This document shows, piece by piece, positions 42,918-55,581 of a DNA stretch of 64,000 bases. This DNA comes from Lindgomyces ingoldianus (taxonomy: Eukaryota > Ascomycota > Dothideomycetes > Pleosporales > Lindgomycetaceae). The notes below the pieces were generated by a model that saw only the letters and a list, made by a program, of their open reading frames with translations, made no database searches and was not told where the DNA came from. Numbering within the stretch: the first letter of the stretch is position 1; each line of letters opens with the position of its first letter. The position numbers and the translations under genes are program-made. The stretch spans positions 1,581,940 to 1,645,939 of the forward strand of contig NW_022985168.1 of assembly GCF_010093535.1 (NCBI RefSeq), written 5' to 3'.

Positions 42918-43119
42918 GTGTGTAAGTATTACAACCTAAACTAAATTAGACACGTCTTAGGCTTAGACGTAGTTATACAAATAATTAGTGTAATATTATA
43001 ATAAGGCTGTTACTAGCAAAAGTAAGTTTTTTAATATAATGTAACAGCATAGGCAAGACAATAGGTCTAAATGCAGTAGGAATCTACTTAGAGGCATATA
43101 GAACTGTGTGGGGACTTAA
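42918..43119 (-). mobile_element. LTR-A leader and first 80 bp of its LTR, split by the large gypsy element
   Basis: 42918-43039 parallels the leader seen at 310-433. 43040-43119 is the first 80 bp (plus-strand order) of an LTR-A in reverse orientation. It stops at the duplication CTTAA, and the remaining 200 bp resume at 61365. The two parts together equal 280 bp, the intact LTR length. Confidence 0.85.
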
Positions 43120-43995
43120 TGTTACGGTCTACGGTTGGACCAGCGTAACTCCACCGGCAGTGCTCCGCAATCTAGCTGGATTGGAACAGGGCTCGCTTAT
43201 GGACCAGTCGGAGGACACGGAAGCAGCACCACTCCCCGCGGTGGTGGAGGAGTGCGTTGTCTAGTAAGGAAATGGGCCACAAGTCTAGCAAGTCTAAGAG
43301 AGCTTATAGAGCTCTCCTTAGCAGGCTTGCATAGACTTGTCCTGCTTGCCTTAGCACCCCCCTGCATATGTATATAGTTTCTATGTTTAACAACCTTTAA
43401 AAAGTGTGTTTAATGTTTAGTTTATTCTTTACATAGACTAAGTAGCATTTAGCTTTCTAAAGAGCTATAATACTATTTGTATATCTTACACTATATATAC
43501 CTTTAACTTTATCCTATAGGTGTAACGATCCTCATGAATCGTTCCATCTCGGATGGCCCGGAAGGCCCCCGTATCGGCCCCGACCCCGACCTGGCCCCGA
43601 CCCCTGCTGTTACCCCTATTCCCTCATGTATTTAGTCGCACCTCGCCCCTGTAGCTAGCTTGGTAGTTTTCTGATATCCCTTTGTACAAGGCCTATAGGT
43701 GTTAATGGCATTCCCAGGTTCAGAGTCCCCACGCACTCCCATATGCCTCTGAGTGGATTCCCACCGCATTTGGACCCATTGTCTTGCCTGCGCTGTTACA
43801 ATAGGACTGTTTAACCTAGCCTTTCTACTGCTGCATAAAGGGTAAACTATAATCTAGTCACTCTACTCCCCTCTATTAGCCTAGTAGCCTATACGTAGGA
43901 CTGTACACCCTGCTGTTGGCCCCTACTACCTGTCCTACTTCTCCCCTAGAAATATTATAAGACCTAAGTGCTTCTATAAAGTAAAGATTATAACA
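43120..43995 (+). repeat. 5' LTR of gypsy element 1, interrupted by a solo LTR-A
   Basis: Removing 43521-43800 and one TSD copy leaves 591 bp, matching the 592-bp 3' LTR. The first 140 bp keep high GC, whereas the 3' LTR shows many C-to-T and G-to-A changes. A 80-codon open frame inside (43135-43377) is part of the LTR and not a gene. Confidence 0.85.
43521..43800 (+). repeat. Solo LTR-A, 280 bp, nested in the gypsy LTR
   Basis: TGTAACGATCC...GCTGTTACA is flanked by exact ATAGG duplications (43516-43520 and 43801-43805). The LTR is GC-normal and little changed. It is therefore among the youngest layers of the nest, and it shows that recombination removed the rest of the element. Confidence 0.92.
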
Positions 43996-45363
43996 TTAAA
44001 CACTACTCCTTTAAAAAGTATAGATACTTTTTAATATAATTTAGATTCTAACATAGCCTACATTGCCTTATTAGGATCTATAGAAGTTCCTACCTAAAGT
44101 AAAGCTATCTTAGCAGAATAAATTAACATAATTTAAGATAATATTAAGAAACTCTAGTAGATTAGTAAAAAATAGGTAAACTAGTAAACTTTTAATAAAA
44201 AGTTGTAAGCTTTTACTAAAAAGTAATAGAATTATAAAACCTCTCTAACCTATAAGCCTTTAGAAGGCTACTAATTATGCCTATTAAATACATAAGTTAT
44301 AAGTAAAGCTAGTAAAAATCTAGAACATTTTAACTAAAAAAGCAAGCATTACAGCTAAGAAGACTTTAAGGCTAGCCCTTTTAAAGCCTTTTAAAGAATT
44401 ACTAAAGGATCTTTACTTATTCTTTATAAGATATTACTTTTATATGTAATATAATAAAGAAGCATTTTAGACTAACATAGAAATAATATCCTAGATAAGA
44501 CTACACTTAGAAGGCCTTTTTATAATTTAGTTCTAGCTCTATGTAGATAACTAGATAGACTTTAGAGCTAATAGCGCAACACTTACTTCTAAAATAGAAG
44601 AAGTGTTTAGTAGTGTTAAAATTTTTAAAAAAGCTCTAACAGCTATGTATAAGACCTTAGATAAAAAAAAATTATAGCTAATAAATTAAACACTATAAAG
44701 TAGAGTAATAGCCTAGTTTAGAACTACGCAGTACACTTTAGAGAATAATTAGCTATCTGTAAATAGATAGACTAAAAAGCCCTCTATTACATGTTTTATA
44801 ATAGATTAAGTAAAATAGTAAAAGATAAATTTATATATAGTAATAAGCTAACTACTCTTAAAAACTTTATTACATAAGTAATAACATATAATAACTGTTA
44901 TAGAAAGTGTAATAGAGAAAAAAAAAAAAAACTCTCTAAAGACTAAAGTTTATTTTTTTAAAAAAAAAGCTTTTATAATATAATAAAGAACTAATAGACC
45001 TTAGTTATGTAAAGCATATATAAAGCTCTTTTTTAAAGAAGAACTAAGTTCTAGGACATAATAGGCTGCTCTTAACAAAGAAATAATAAAAGTAGTTAAA
45101 GAATAAAGCCTGCCTAAACTATAAAAAAGTAGGACATTTCTACTAAAATTACCTAGACTCTTAAAAGAGGGAGAATAAAAATACTACTATAATAATAAAA
45201 GCTATTACTGCTAAATACAGCCTTATAGACAAAAAAATATTAGAAAGACTAAATAATAGACTCTACTAGTAATATAAAAAAAACTATTTTTTAAATAACT
45301 ATTTTAAAGCATATTAGAAAGTAGCTATTTAAGACTTTAGCAGCCTAGATATAGTATTGCAGG
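43996..45363 (+). pseudogene. Degraded leader and gag region of gypsy element 1
   Basis: This is TA-rich sequence between the 5' LTR and the insertion of gypsy element 2, in the position of leader and gag. Frames are broken by many stops. A short Cys/His-rich tract near 45110-45160 may be the former gag zinc knuckle, but that reading is weak. No individual frame is supportable. Confidence 0.45.
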
Positions 45364-45638
45364 TGTGACGGTCCTACGCAGAGAGCTCTGTCGCGCTTCA
45401 CATGACGAGCTGCCCGTGCAGCTAATTAGGATATAGGGGGTGCGACTAGCGCAACGCTATTAGTTTGCTTAGCGCTAGCGTCCTTACTAGCGCCTTAGCG
45501 CTGTAAGCACTTCTTCTATAGAGCTACTCTTAAAGCTCCCTCTCTCCTCTTTATTTTAGTGTAGCTAAAATAAAGCTAACTTACTCTACCTTACTTCCCT
45601 AGCTTTATACAGTAGTAGAGATAGTACTTATTATTACA
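45364..45638 (+). repeat. 5' LTR of gypsy element 2
   Basis: 275 bp, TGTGACGG...TATTACA. It differs from the 3' LTR mainly by transitions, as after RIP. Confidence 0.85.
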
Positions 45639-48600
45639 TTACACTAAAATTATTTTATTTAGCTAAAAAACAGTAATATAATATCTAAGTTTACTATGCA
45701 GTTAGCTCTAAGAGCTTAATCTGCTAACTAACTCTTACTTAGACAGATCTGCTAGTATAACTAGGCTAAGCTTTAGTTTATTAATAATAGCTATCTACTT
45801 TAAAGCCTTAGTTAGGCTAGGCAACTATAAAAGTAACACTAAGTAATAATTAAATTATTACACTTTATTAAGAAGCCCTAAGCTAGGAGTGCTGCTGCTC
45901 TAGTTTAAATTAACTATAAAGGAGGGCCTACTGTACTAACTACCACCGCAACAACGCGAAGAGAGCCGCAGGCTCTGTACAAACCTACGTACAAACCCAC
46001 CACTAATTGACTATCAGCCCCACCGTCACTAGACCCAGGGCTCACACTACACTATACCTCTGCGGACTGCTAGACCCTAGAGTAGAGGGAAAAAGCTAAG
46101 AGCACTAGAATAGAAAAGCTATTAAAAATTAAAATGCGTGTTAATCCTACTGCCTAGCCTACTAGCAACGCCTATACGCCTAAACTAAGGACACTGCTAT
46201 GCTAGGCCTAGTTCTACGCTAATAATGTGTTTAAAAAGGACTACACTATTAAGACTGCGCACGTGCGCACTTAGTAAGCTAGAAAAGCACTATTGTTCTA
46301 GACAAAGGCTATTACCTAGAGTACTACTAATTATAATTTAATTAGCCTCTGCCTAGACCTACTAAACTTTATAGCTGCAGATTACACAGTTGTAGTAAAT
46401 AAGCTGCTATAGCAGTTATTAAAAGTGTAAGCTTATTAAAACTACACTAATACTTTTACTAAAGCAGTTAACATAGTAAAAGCTAAGTAAGTAAAAGTTA
46501 GTAAAAAGCTATAAAAGCTTTAAAGCTTACTAAATAAAACTTTTAAACACTTAGCTAATTATAAAAATAAAGTTAAAAAACTTAAAGCTGCTACTATACT
46601 AGTGTGTAACTAATTATTCTTTTTAAACAAAGCTTATTAAGCGCTAAAAGGCACACTTACACTAACTATACTAAGAAAGCAACTATAATTTAACTTAGCT
46701 ACGCTAAGAACACCTAACCTCTCTTATATTAGTACTATAAGCTAGGGAGCTAGGCTAAAACTGTTAGCTAAAGTAGAGGATCTGCCTAGGTTTATAAGTA
46801 AAAATAATGTTAAATTTAACTACTAAAAAGACCTTCTAATAGGTAAGCTACTCTATAACATAGACTACTTTATACCTATAAATAGTAACTCTATAAAAAA
46901 GAAAAACACTTAAGTACACTATATTAAGAGTAAAGTAAGTAGTTAAGTGCTAAGTTAACTAGTTTCTTACTTTAAAGCCTAAAAGTAGTAAAGTAAGCTA
47001 GTAATAACTAAAAATATTATAAGCTTCTTAAAAAAAAACTTTAAAAATACTAACTAGTAAATAAAAGCTAAGACTAAGCTTTACTAGCTTAAAATAAAGC
47101 TATCTTAGAATTTTAAAAACTTTAAGGCTTAGTTTATGTGCCTTATAAATAAAGCTAAGCTGCTGCTTAAGCAGTAAAAGAATAAAATTTATAACACTTT
47201 ATTAAGTTAGCTTTAAGTATATATAAAGACTTACTATAATAACCTAATAGTTAGCTTCTTTAATTACATAAAGTAAGCCTACTAGATATTCTTCTTACTA
47301 CAAAGGTCTGCTGTAAAGTTAAGCGCGCAATGTGTGTAGAAAAGTTAAAAGAAGCTTACGCGTTAAAATGTTCTTTAACTTACTGCTACTACTACTGCTC
47401 TAATAACTCTAGCAACACCCTAAGTGTAAGCAGCTTTAATAAAGGATGCTATAACCTGCTACTTATACTATTAGCTAGGACATATAAGTTATAACTGCTT
47501 TTACGCCTGTGCTAAGAGCAAAGCTATAGAAGCAGCGTAAAAGCTAAACACTATAAGCTCTAGTAAGGACAGTAAATTAGAGAAAAACTTACTCTAAAAA
47601 AAGTTTTCTCTCTAGAGTTAATAGATAAAGCGCTAGCACAGAAGCTGCGTAAGCTACTATTTAGCAGTAAGCCTTTTATGCTGCCCTACTGCGTCTTTGC
47701 TAAAGGAATTACTGTACGCTTAAACAGTCTTATTAACACAGGGGCTAGTAGCTATAATCTAATTTACCTATAACACCTGCAGACAATCTAGAAGCACCTA
47801 CAGCCTAAGATGCTTAGCATTAAGTCTATTTTTATTATAAAATATAATAATTAACTAAATAGATAAGTAGATAAGTACTTTTACATAAATCTAGTAATTA
47901 ATAGCTACTAGCTGCCTACACTCTTTATCTCTTATAACATAGGCTGTTATAACTTAATTATAAGCTATAAGGTCTTTAAAAAGGCTAGCATTTAGATTAA
48001 CTATAAGAAATAATTAATTTAGTAGCTAAACAATAATTAGACGCAGAACTGTAAGTGTAATATTATTATCCCTACACATAGCATGTTCTTATAGATTAAC
48101 TAATCTTATTAAGTAGACACTAACTAATAAAATAAGTTTATAAAGATATTAAAAATTAATTAATACTAACTTTAATTAACTTAAAAGTATAATTAGTAGT
48201 AAAACTTAAAAAAGATAAAAAAGTAACTTAATTCTTAACTAATACTCCCTAGCGCTAATTAAGCGCGCTAATGTTAACTAGCTGTCTCTAAAAAAGCACT
48301 TGCTAAGGTAGGGCTAGAGGTAAACGTAATTAACGCTACTGCGTTTATACTACACACAAGGTGTAGAGATGTTATAATTAGACATATTAGCGTCTATAAA
48401 GTTAATTAACTAATTAAGAACTATTAAGCACTTATAATAGTTAATTCTAAGAATAAGCTCTAACAGCTAATGCTTAAGAAGTTACTATCCCCTGCGTATG
48501 CTAAAGCTACGCTAGCCTACTTCTTAAAAATAGACTTAGACAAACTGCTGCTGCACTAACCTAGTGTTAACTATAATATTAAGCTAACAGCAGAGAACAC

Positions 48601-51600
48601 CCTATTAAGCAGCTTACTATACAGCATGTCTCTAGAGCAGCTTAGGCTAGTTAAGGACTATCTAGACAACTACCTATAACGCAGATTTATTACACACAGC
48701 AACGCTAGCTACGCTTCTCTAGTCTTGTTTACTAAAAAGCTAAAAAAAAAGTAAAAGTTCTATGTAAACTATTATAAGCTTAACATAATTATAAAGAAAA
48801 ACACTTACTTAATACTTTTAATTTAAAAGACGCTTATGTAGCTAGCTATAGCTAAAGTCTTTACTAAGCTTAATATATAACAGGCATTTTATTACATCTA
48901 GCTTACTAAAAAGGTTAAGGACCTAACTACCTTCTAAACATACTATAGCAACTATAAGTATTACATGCTGCCTTTTAAACTTTATAACAGCTCTATAACT
49001 TTTTAGTAATATATTAATTAAGTTCTACATAGCCTGCTTAATAACTTTTGTATAGCCTACTTTAATAACATTTTAATCTACTTAGATAACCCTTTACAGC
49101 ATAAAGCACATATTACTAAGGTTCTATGTTGTCTATAAAACACTAGCCTATAAATTAACTTTAAAAAAAGCAAATTTATAGTTACTAAAATAAAATTTCT
49201 AAGTTTTATTATTAGCATAAATAAAATCTACAAGGACCCTGCTAAGGTAGCTACTGTCTAAGACTAGCCTATACTAACCTTAATTAAGAGCCTGCAGTTG
49301 TTCCTAGGGTTCTGCAACTTTTACTGCGCCTTTCTTAAGAACTATAGTTGCATTATACAGCTGCTTATAAAGCTGCTTAAGCGTAGCGCCTAGCATCTTT
49401 TAAAAGAGCATAAGTTAGCTATGTTTAAGCGCGCTAAAGACCTTATACTATTAAATAATATTCTTACACACTACTTACTAGATTATAAGATGTGTATAAA
49501 GACTAATGTAAGTAATAAAGTTGTTATAAGAGTACTATTACAGCTACAGGACAACAGCATCTAGCGCCCTGTAGCGTTCTACTCTAAGACTATAAGCCTG
49601 CTACAGATAAACTATAACATATATAATAAAAAGATACTTATAGTTATTTAAAGCCTATAAAAGTAGTAAGTGTAGCTAATAAGCCTATAATAAAATAAGC
49701 TATTTATAGTAATTACTAACTACTAAGCTCTTAAGTACTTTACTGTTAAGCATAAGCTTACCTCTTACTAGATGTAATAAGCTATGCTAATAGCAGACTT
49801 TAACCTTACACTAACCTACTGCCTAGGCACTGCTAATGTTGTTGCAGACGCGCTATTAAGAAAGCAAAAAAAGCTTAAAATATAAAAAGAAAAAAATAAA
49901 GCTACTTATACACACTTTTTTTTAAGCTAAGAGTAAATTAGTGTTAGTCTTATTACTTAATTACACGCTACCTTGTAGAGCACCCCTCTGCTAAATAAGA
50001 AGCTTATAAAGCTACTGCTAATAAATTAACTATATAAGCTTATTAATTAAATCTTAGATACTAATTAGAATTATAAAAGCCTATAATACTGCTATAATAA
50101 AGCGTAAGATTTTAGCTTATAATAAAAGATTAACACTAAGGGCCTACTACTAAAGAAAAGGAAGCTTATAGTTCTAGCTATCTAGTTTCTAAAAACTTAC
50201 CTTATCTATGCTGTTTATACAACACAACTTACTACACATCCTAGAACTAGAAAAATAACTAAGCTGCTGCGTAAGTAGTACTACTAGCTAAGCATAAGCT
50301 AAAACATTAAGACCTATATTAGCGCCTATAAAGCCTATTAGTAGAGCTATATTTTTTAAAATAAGACCTTAGGGCTTTTTAAGCTACTACTAATACTTAA
50401 GTAAGTATAGCAGAATATTTTTATAAATTTTAAGTTATTTCTACTTAATTAAGCTAGCTATAATAACATGTTTATTATAGTAGACTATCTAAGTAAGCGC
50501 TACTTCTTACTACTATGCTATAAGACTATTACTACTATAAAGGCTGCAGACCTATACTATTACTATATCTAGCGCGTCTATAGACCCCTTTAATTAATTG
50601 TCTTTAACTATAGACTATAGTTTACCTTTACATTTATAGATAAGCTTTACTACTTTACTAGTGTTAAATAAAAGCTTTTTATACTCTACTATCTCTAAAC
50701 TAACAGCAACATAGAGGTGCTAAATTAGTATATTAACTAGTAACTATGTTTATTTATTAATTACTTCTAAGACAACTAGTTAGACCTGCTGCCCTATATA
50801 GACTAGGCTTAAGCATCTCTACTGCATAAGATAATAAAGTTATTACTATTTAAAATTAAGTTTAGCTATTATCTAACACACTACTAGAACTAAAAGGCAT
50901 GTATAAAACGCTTACTAACTGCGCTAGAGCAGATTTTATGTAAGAAAGCTTAAAGCTATGCTAAGCTCTACTATAACACTATATAATAAGTAATTAAAAT
51001 TATAAAAAAAAGCATTACTTAAGCCTAAAAGTAGTAAGCAGCTTAGGTAAATAAAAAGTAGTATAAGCCTAACTTTATAGTAGGCAATAAAGTATACATA
51101 ACTTTTAAAGGCTTTACTATAGGGCGCTCTAGCTAAAAGCTTAACTAGCAGATGTACAGGCCCTATCTAATTATAGGCATAAGAGGTTATTTGTACTAGC
51201 TTAAGCTCCCCCTATACATAAAAATGCACAACGTCTTCTACGTAGACTACCTACAGCAGGCAGCACCTACAACACTACTAGGTTAGGTTAAGCCTTTAAA
51301 AGAGCTAATTAAGGTTAACAGTTACTTTAAGTAGCAGGTTTAGAACATCCTAAATAGTTACGTCTACTATAGGCGTCTCTAATACTAAGCCTTATAGGTA
51401 GGCTATAATCCTAACCCTACCTAGTATAATGCTAACAGATTCCTTAGAGCTCTACATAAGGTAAGGGACTTCTACTAAGCATATCCTACTAAGCCTAGTC
51501 TGCTAGCGCGACTAGACGCCTAGTTGCAAGCGTATAAAAAAAGTAAGAATATAAAACTTATAAAAGTTAATAATTAACCTATGCTAAGGTCTTAACTAGT

Positions 51601-51667
51601 TTAAAGACTAACATAAAGGCGCTAAACTACCTAGTCTTAGGGATAAGACTGCCTTAGAAGGGGGTAA
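45639..51667 (+). pseudogene. RIP-destroyed gag-pol of gypsy element 2
   Basis: No frame stays open for more than a short distance. Remnants seen in frame fragments are an RT fingers motif (FYVNYYKLN-like, near 48760), the catalytic loop with Asp replaced by Asn (YFNNILIYLDN near 49060), the integrase core start near 50480 and a chromodomain near 51340. Asp-to-Asn changes are what C-to-T mutation on the opposite strand produces. The order fits Ty3/gypsy with a C-terminal chromodomain. Confidence 0.75.
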
Positions 51668-51942
51668 TGTAACAGTCCTACGCAGAGAGCTCTGTTGCGC
51701 TTTACATAACAAGCTGCCTGTGCAGCTAATTAGGATATAGAGGGTGCAACTAGCGCAACGCTATTAGTTTACTTAGCGCTAGTGTTTTTACTAGCGCCTT
51801 AGCGCTATAAGCACTTCTTCTGCAGAGCTGCCCTTAAAGCTCCCTCTCTCCTCTTTATCTTAGTGTAGCTGAAATAGAGCTGACCTACTCTACCTTGCTT
51901 CCCCAGCTCCATACAGTAGTAGAGACAGTGCTTGTCATCACA
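51668..51942 (+). repeat. 3' LTR of gypsy element 2
   Basis: 275 bp, TGTAACAG...CATCACA, followed by GCAGG. Its right half retains more GC than the 5' LTR. Confidence 0.85.
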
Positions 51943-52195
51943 GCAGGACCTTTATAATTTTTAAAAAATATAAAGAAGAAACTTAGATCTAAGAATACAT
52001 TATAAATGTTTAAAAAAAATAGTTTTCCCTTTAAGACTAAACCTCTAGCACTTTAGTAAGAGAACTCTTTAAAAGATTCTAGGAATGTAAATGCTAGAAG
52101 TGTAGTTTACAGCATAACTACCTAAGCTATTACATAGTTATGCTTTACTAGATAAATATTAGTAATAATTACCTTACTTTTAATAACGTACTTCA

Positions 52196-54051
52196 TGGGC
52201 GAGTCGCTCACACACCTGAGTTGCTTACTTTTGCCAAGACCCCACCCTAACAAACTCTATTATGGCCCATAACAACCCGCTCTGGCACTATATAGTACAG
52301 TACAGCCTAGAATATTATTTAGATACTACTTCTACTTCTTGCTTACACATTTGCGCGTTATGCCTAGTCTAATTGCACTGTCTGTAGCGCCTTTAGAATA
52401 GCTTACCTACTTTAGCTTACACCTGCTTCTTTGCCTTCTTTCTATTACTGCGCGCCCTAAACTCCTTTAAAGCTGTTAAGTGTAGGCTTTTTTAAATTAT
52501 TAAAGTCTTTTTTGCCTTAATCTACTTTTTTTTATGTAATTTATGTTGTATAGTAGCCTTATTAGCTGCTTAAAGCTTAGTACTTTTCTGTTACACTAAT
52601 ACTAGCTTATACATAATTATTACTGCCCCCTTTAAGACCTTCTTAAACGCCTTAACTATAAAAGTTAGTAAACTATTTATATGCTTCTAAATTCTTATTT
52701 TTATAAGCATTAATTATAACTTAAGTTCTAAGGTATTGCTTAGGGTTTACAACTACTAAGGCTTGTTGTATACAAGTAGTAGTAGTAATAGAGTGCGTAA
52801 CTTTATATTAAAGCCTATTATAACCTGTTATAGGTTAAAAAGAACTAATCTAGCGCCTTAGAACTTTTCTTAGATATTACTAAAAGTAATTATAGCATTA
52901 TAAGCTACTTTAAAGCATAGCAGAAATTTTATTTTTATAATATAAGTAATTTAGTTGCGCATAAGGTTTTTAGCTTAGCACTTATACACCTTTTTTAAAA
53001 AAGTAAAACAACCTACATTAAGTAGCTATAAAAGGTGTAATAAGTAAAAAAGCATGTAAATAGTAATAATCTTATTATTTTTATAGTATTACTAGAAATA
53101 AAGCAAGTTATAGCTCTTATAGCTGTTAATAACTAGCAGACAGTAGCTGCTAATAGTACGCTTTTTTATATGCGTGTTAAAGTGCTTTAACTAGTCTAGA
53201 CTAAGCTAATTAGTAGTCTAGCTGCGCTTAGAAATTATAATAACTTAATTTTAAAGTAGATTTTTCTTTTTATACTAGTTTAAAAGGTAGTTGCTACTCT
53301 AAAAAATAATAAAAAGCAGAATAGCCTACTTTTTAGCATTAATGCCCTAGATAGCTGTTGTCTACTTCTAGTTACCTAGCTAGACTACTTTTAGCTGTCC
53401 TTATCTCTCTAAACCTATAACAACTGCTCTAGTAGATATCTAGCCTATTATAAACTCTGTCTTATTAAAGTTGTACATGTTATTATTCTAGATGCTATAC
53501 TTAGCTTTAATATTTTTTATAAGGTTAAACTAGCCTTAAATTACTATAGGATTCTTATAAAAGGCTCTTTTATAGTTGTACTTACGCTTAAACTTTACTT
53601 TAAGCTCTAAGTAACACTTAATAAACATATTAAGCTAGTTTATGCTAACATAGCCTATATTATGCTTAGCGTGTAAAGAATTAGCTATATTAGCTACAGC
53701 TACTAGCTAGGGGGGAAATCCTTGCGCATCTAGCTTAAGTATATGCTAAATAATTACCTACTTTTTGTTATTATCTAGCTTCTGTAAGTTAGCTGTATAA
53801 TTAGCTTAGAAAGGTTGTCTAGCGTGTTAGTTACTTATTATCTTTTAAAAGACCCTGTAAATAGCTGTAGCGCGTTAGTTAAAAAGTGTTGCGTTTTATT
53901 TAAAAGCTTAGAGCGTAAGCTGCATCTAACGTTCCTTTAACATATTTAAGTAGTGTTGTTAGGAATGCATTAGTGTAGGAAAAGTAGTGTGGTGGGGTCT
54001 TAGCAAAAGTAAGTGACTTAGGTGTGTGAGCAACTCGCCCATGAAGTACGT
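52196..54051 (-). mobile_element. Complete pogo/Fot1-like element A, 1.86 kb, RIP-degraded
   Basis: It has inverted ends ACGTACTTCATGGGCGAGTC... of at least 60 bp and TA on each side (52194-52195, 54052-54053). The length (1856 bp) is typical of Fot1/pogo elements. On the minus strand near 52340-52400 a zinc-knuckle motif (C-x2-C...HNA...C) marks the end of a transposase that is otherwise destroyed by stops. Fragments of this family make up most of 665-5051 and parts of 40138-42915. Confidence 0.78.
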
Positions 54052-54053
54052 TA

Positions 54054-55581
54054 TTATATAATAGGTAGCTAAAGTTAAATATAATATTATAAATAATAAA
54101 GAATAATAGTAGTTTTTTATTAAGATCTAAGACTAGAAACTAGAAGGACTAGGTAGACCTGCTAGGTTTAAAGTTCTAAAGCTAGTACTAGGAAAACCTA
54201 AGACACTACTTCTAAGCCTTATAATTAGTAAGAAGGCTTTAGTAATACAGTAAAGCTATAGCTAGTGTGTACTCTGCAAAAATAACACTTATAGCACTAA
54301 TAATTACTAATAGAAAGGACACCCTATATAGATAGTATAAACGCAAGAATACCCTTAGTAGACTTAAAAAAGCCCCCTTAATACCTTATATAAGCCTAAT
54401 AATTGCCTATATCCCTAGTACTAGTGCACATAACAATACTATGTTAAGCACTAGGACAATAAACACTAAGTAGGATAGTAGCCTACATAGAAGAAGAATT
54501 ACAACAGATGCCTATAGCAGGGAACAGCTTTAGCCTGCAAAGTTACAAATTATTACACCTATTAGATAGCCTCCTCTTATAAGCTAGAAAGATAAGTAAG
54601 CTGTAAAAAATAAGATAATTATAAGTTTTATTACTTTTAATAAAAAGTAGTAAGAAAGAAGGATTATCTAACAACTTACTATCTTATAAAGGACTATAAA
54701 TGCAAAGCACTTAACTGTTGTAATAGAGACTACTAGACCTATAAAGAAAAAAAAATTTAATAATAATCTATAAAACATTAACTTATATCCTCTTTTAAAC
54801 AAAGAAGCTTTTTATAATATATTAGCCCTAGTTATAGTAAGACAAGGAGTAGAGCACAACCTAACTACCATCTTTACGTACAAGAGACAGTTAGGGCTAG
54901 CCCTTATAGACAGCAGATGCACCTTTACTACAGTAGATAAAGACTAGGTAGAACAACAGAACATCCTATTCTAAATTAAAATAGACTTGTTTAAAGTAAC
55001 TCTAGCTAACACATCTTTAATAGAATATAGTAAAGAATAAATTAACTTAGAAATATATAAAAAAGACTTTAAAACTTTAAATATAAAAGATTAGAGATCT
55101 ATAAACATACTTCTACTAAAAAGTAAGTATAATATAATCTTAGGATATAACTAGCTTAAAAAACATAACTTTGTAATTAACTAGAGAATAATAACTATAG
55201 AAGCTTCTAAGAATTACGCACATATAACCTAGTTAGCATGCTATAATAACTAATGCCTAGTTTATAAACAAGTAAAATAAGGCAGCAGCTACTACCCTAA
55301 GAAAGGAAAACTCTAGAAATTCCCCTACTAAGAACTTAAAGTATAAGTAATAAAAATAATAAAAGAGAAGCTTAAGAAAGTTTTTTATAAAAAAATTAAG
55401 GCTAATAAAGATGTAGATTAGATTAAGATCTTTAAAATTTAAAAAAAAGAAAGCATCCTAACTAAATATAAAGACTATAAAGATATATTTAAGACTTTAG
55501 ATAACCTAGAAAAATTACTACTACACTAGCCTTAGGACTATACTATTAACTTAGTAAAAAACTATAACCTAAAAACCTATA
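54054..55581 (+). pseudogene. Degraded gag end and protease region of gypsy element 1
   Basis: Around 54895-54930 the plus strand reads LALIDSRCTFTT, which fits a retroviral-type aspartic protease with DSG changed to DSR. Further tracts toward RT follow up to the pogo insertion at 55582. Stops occur throughout. Confidence 0.6.

Larger units (their letters stand above)
45364..51942 (+). mobile_element. Ty3/gypsy retrotransposon 2 (chromovirus-like), 6.6 kb
   Basis: Both LTRs (45364-45638 and 51668-51942) are exactly 275 bp. The duplication GCAGG flanks the element (45359-45363 and 51943-51947). A purine-rich AGAAGGGGG tract precedes the 3' LTR. Through many stops the plus strand still shows, in order, reverse transcriptase (about 48720-49130), RNase H, integrase (VDYLSK at about 50480) and a chromodomain-like tail (about 51330-51540). 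That is the gypsy gene order. The whole interior is RIP-damaged and cannot be translated. Confidence 0.87.

Noticed and set aside
43135..43377. 80-codon open frame at the left end of a gypsy LTR
   Set aside because: It lies wholly inside the 5' LTR and is broken in the 3' LTR copy, so it is not a gene.
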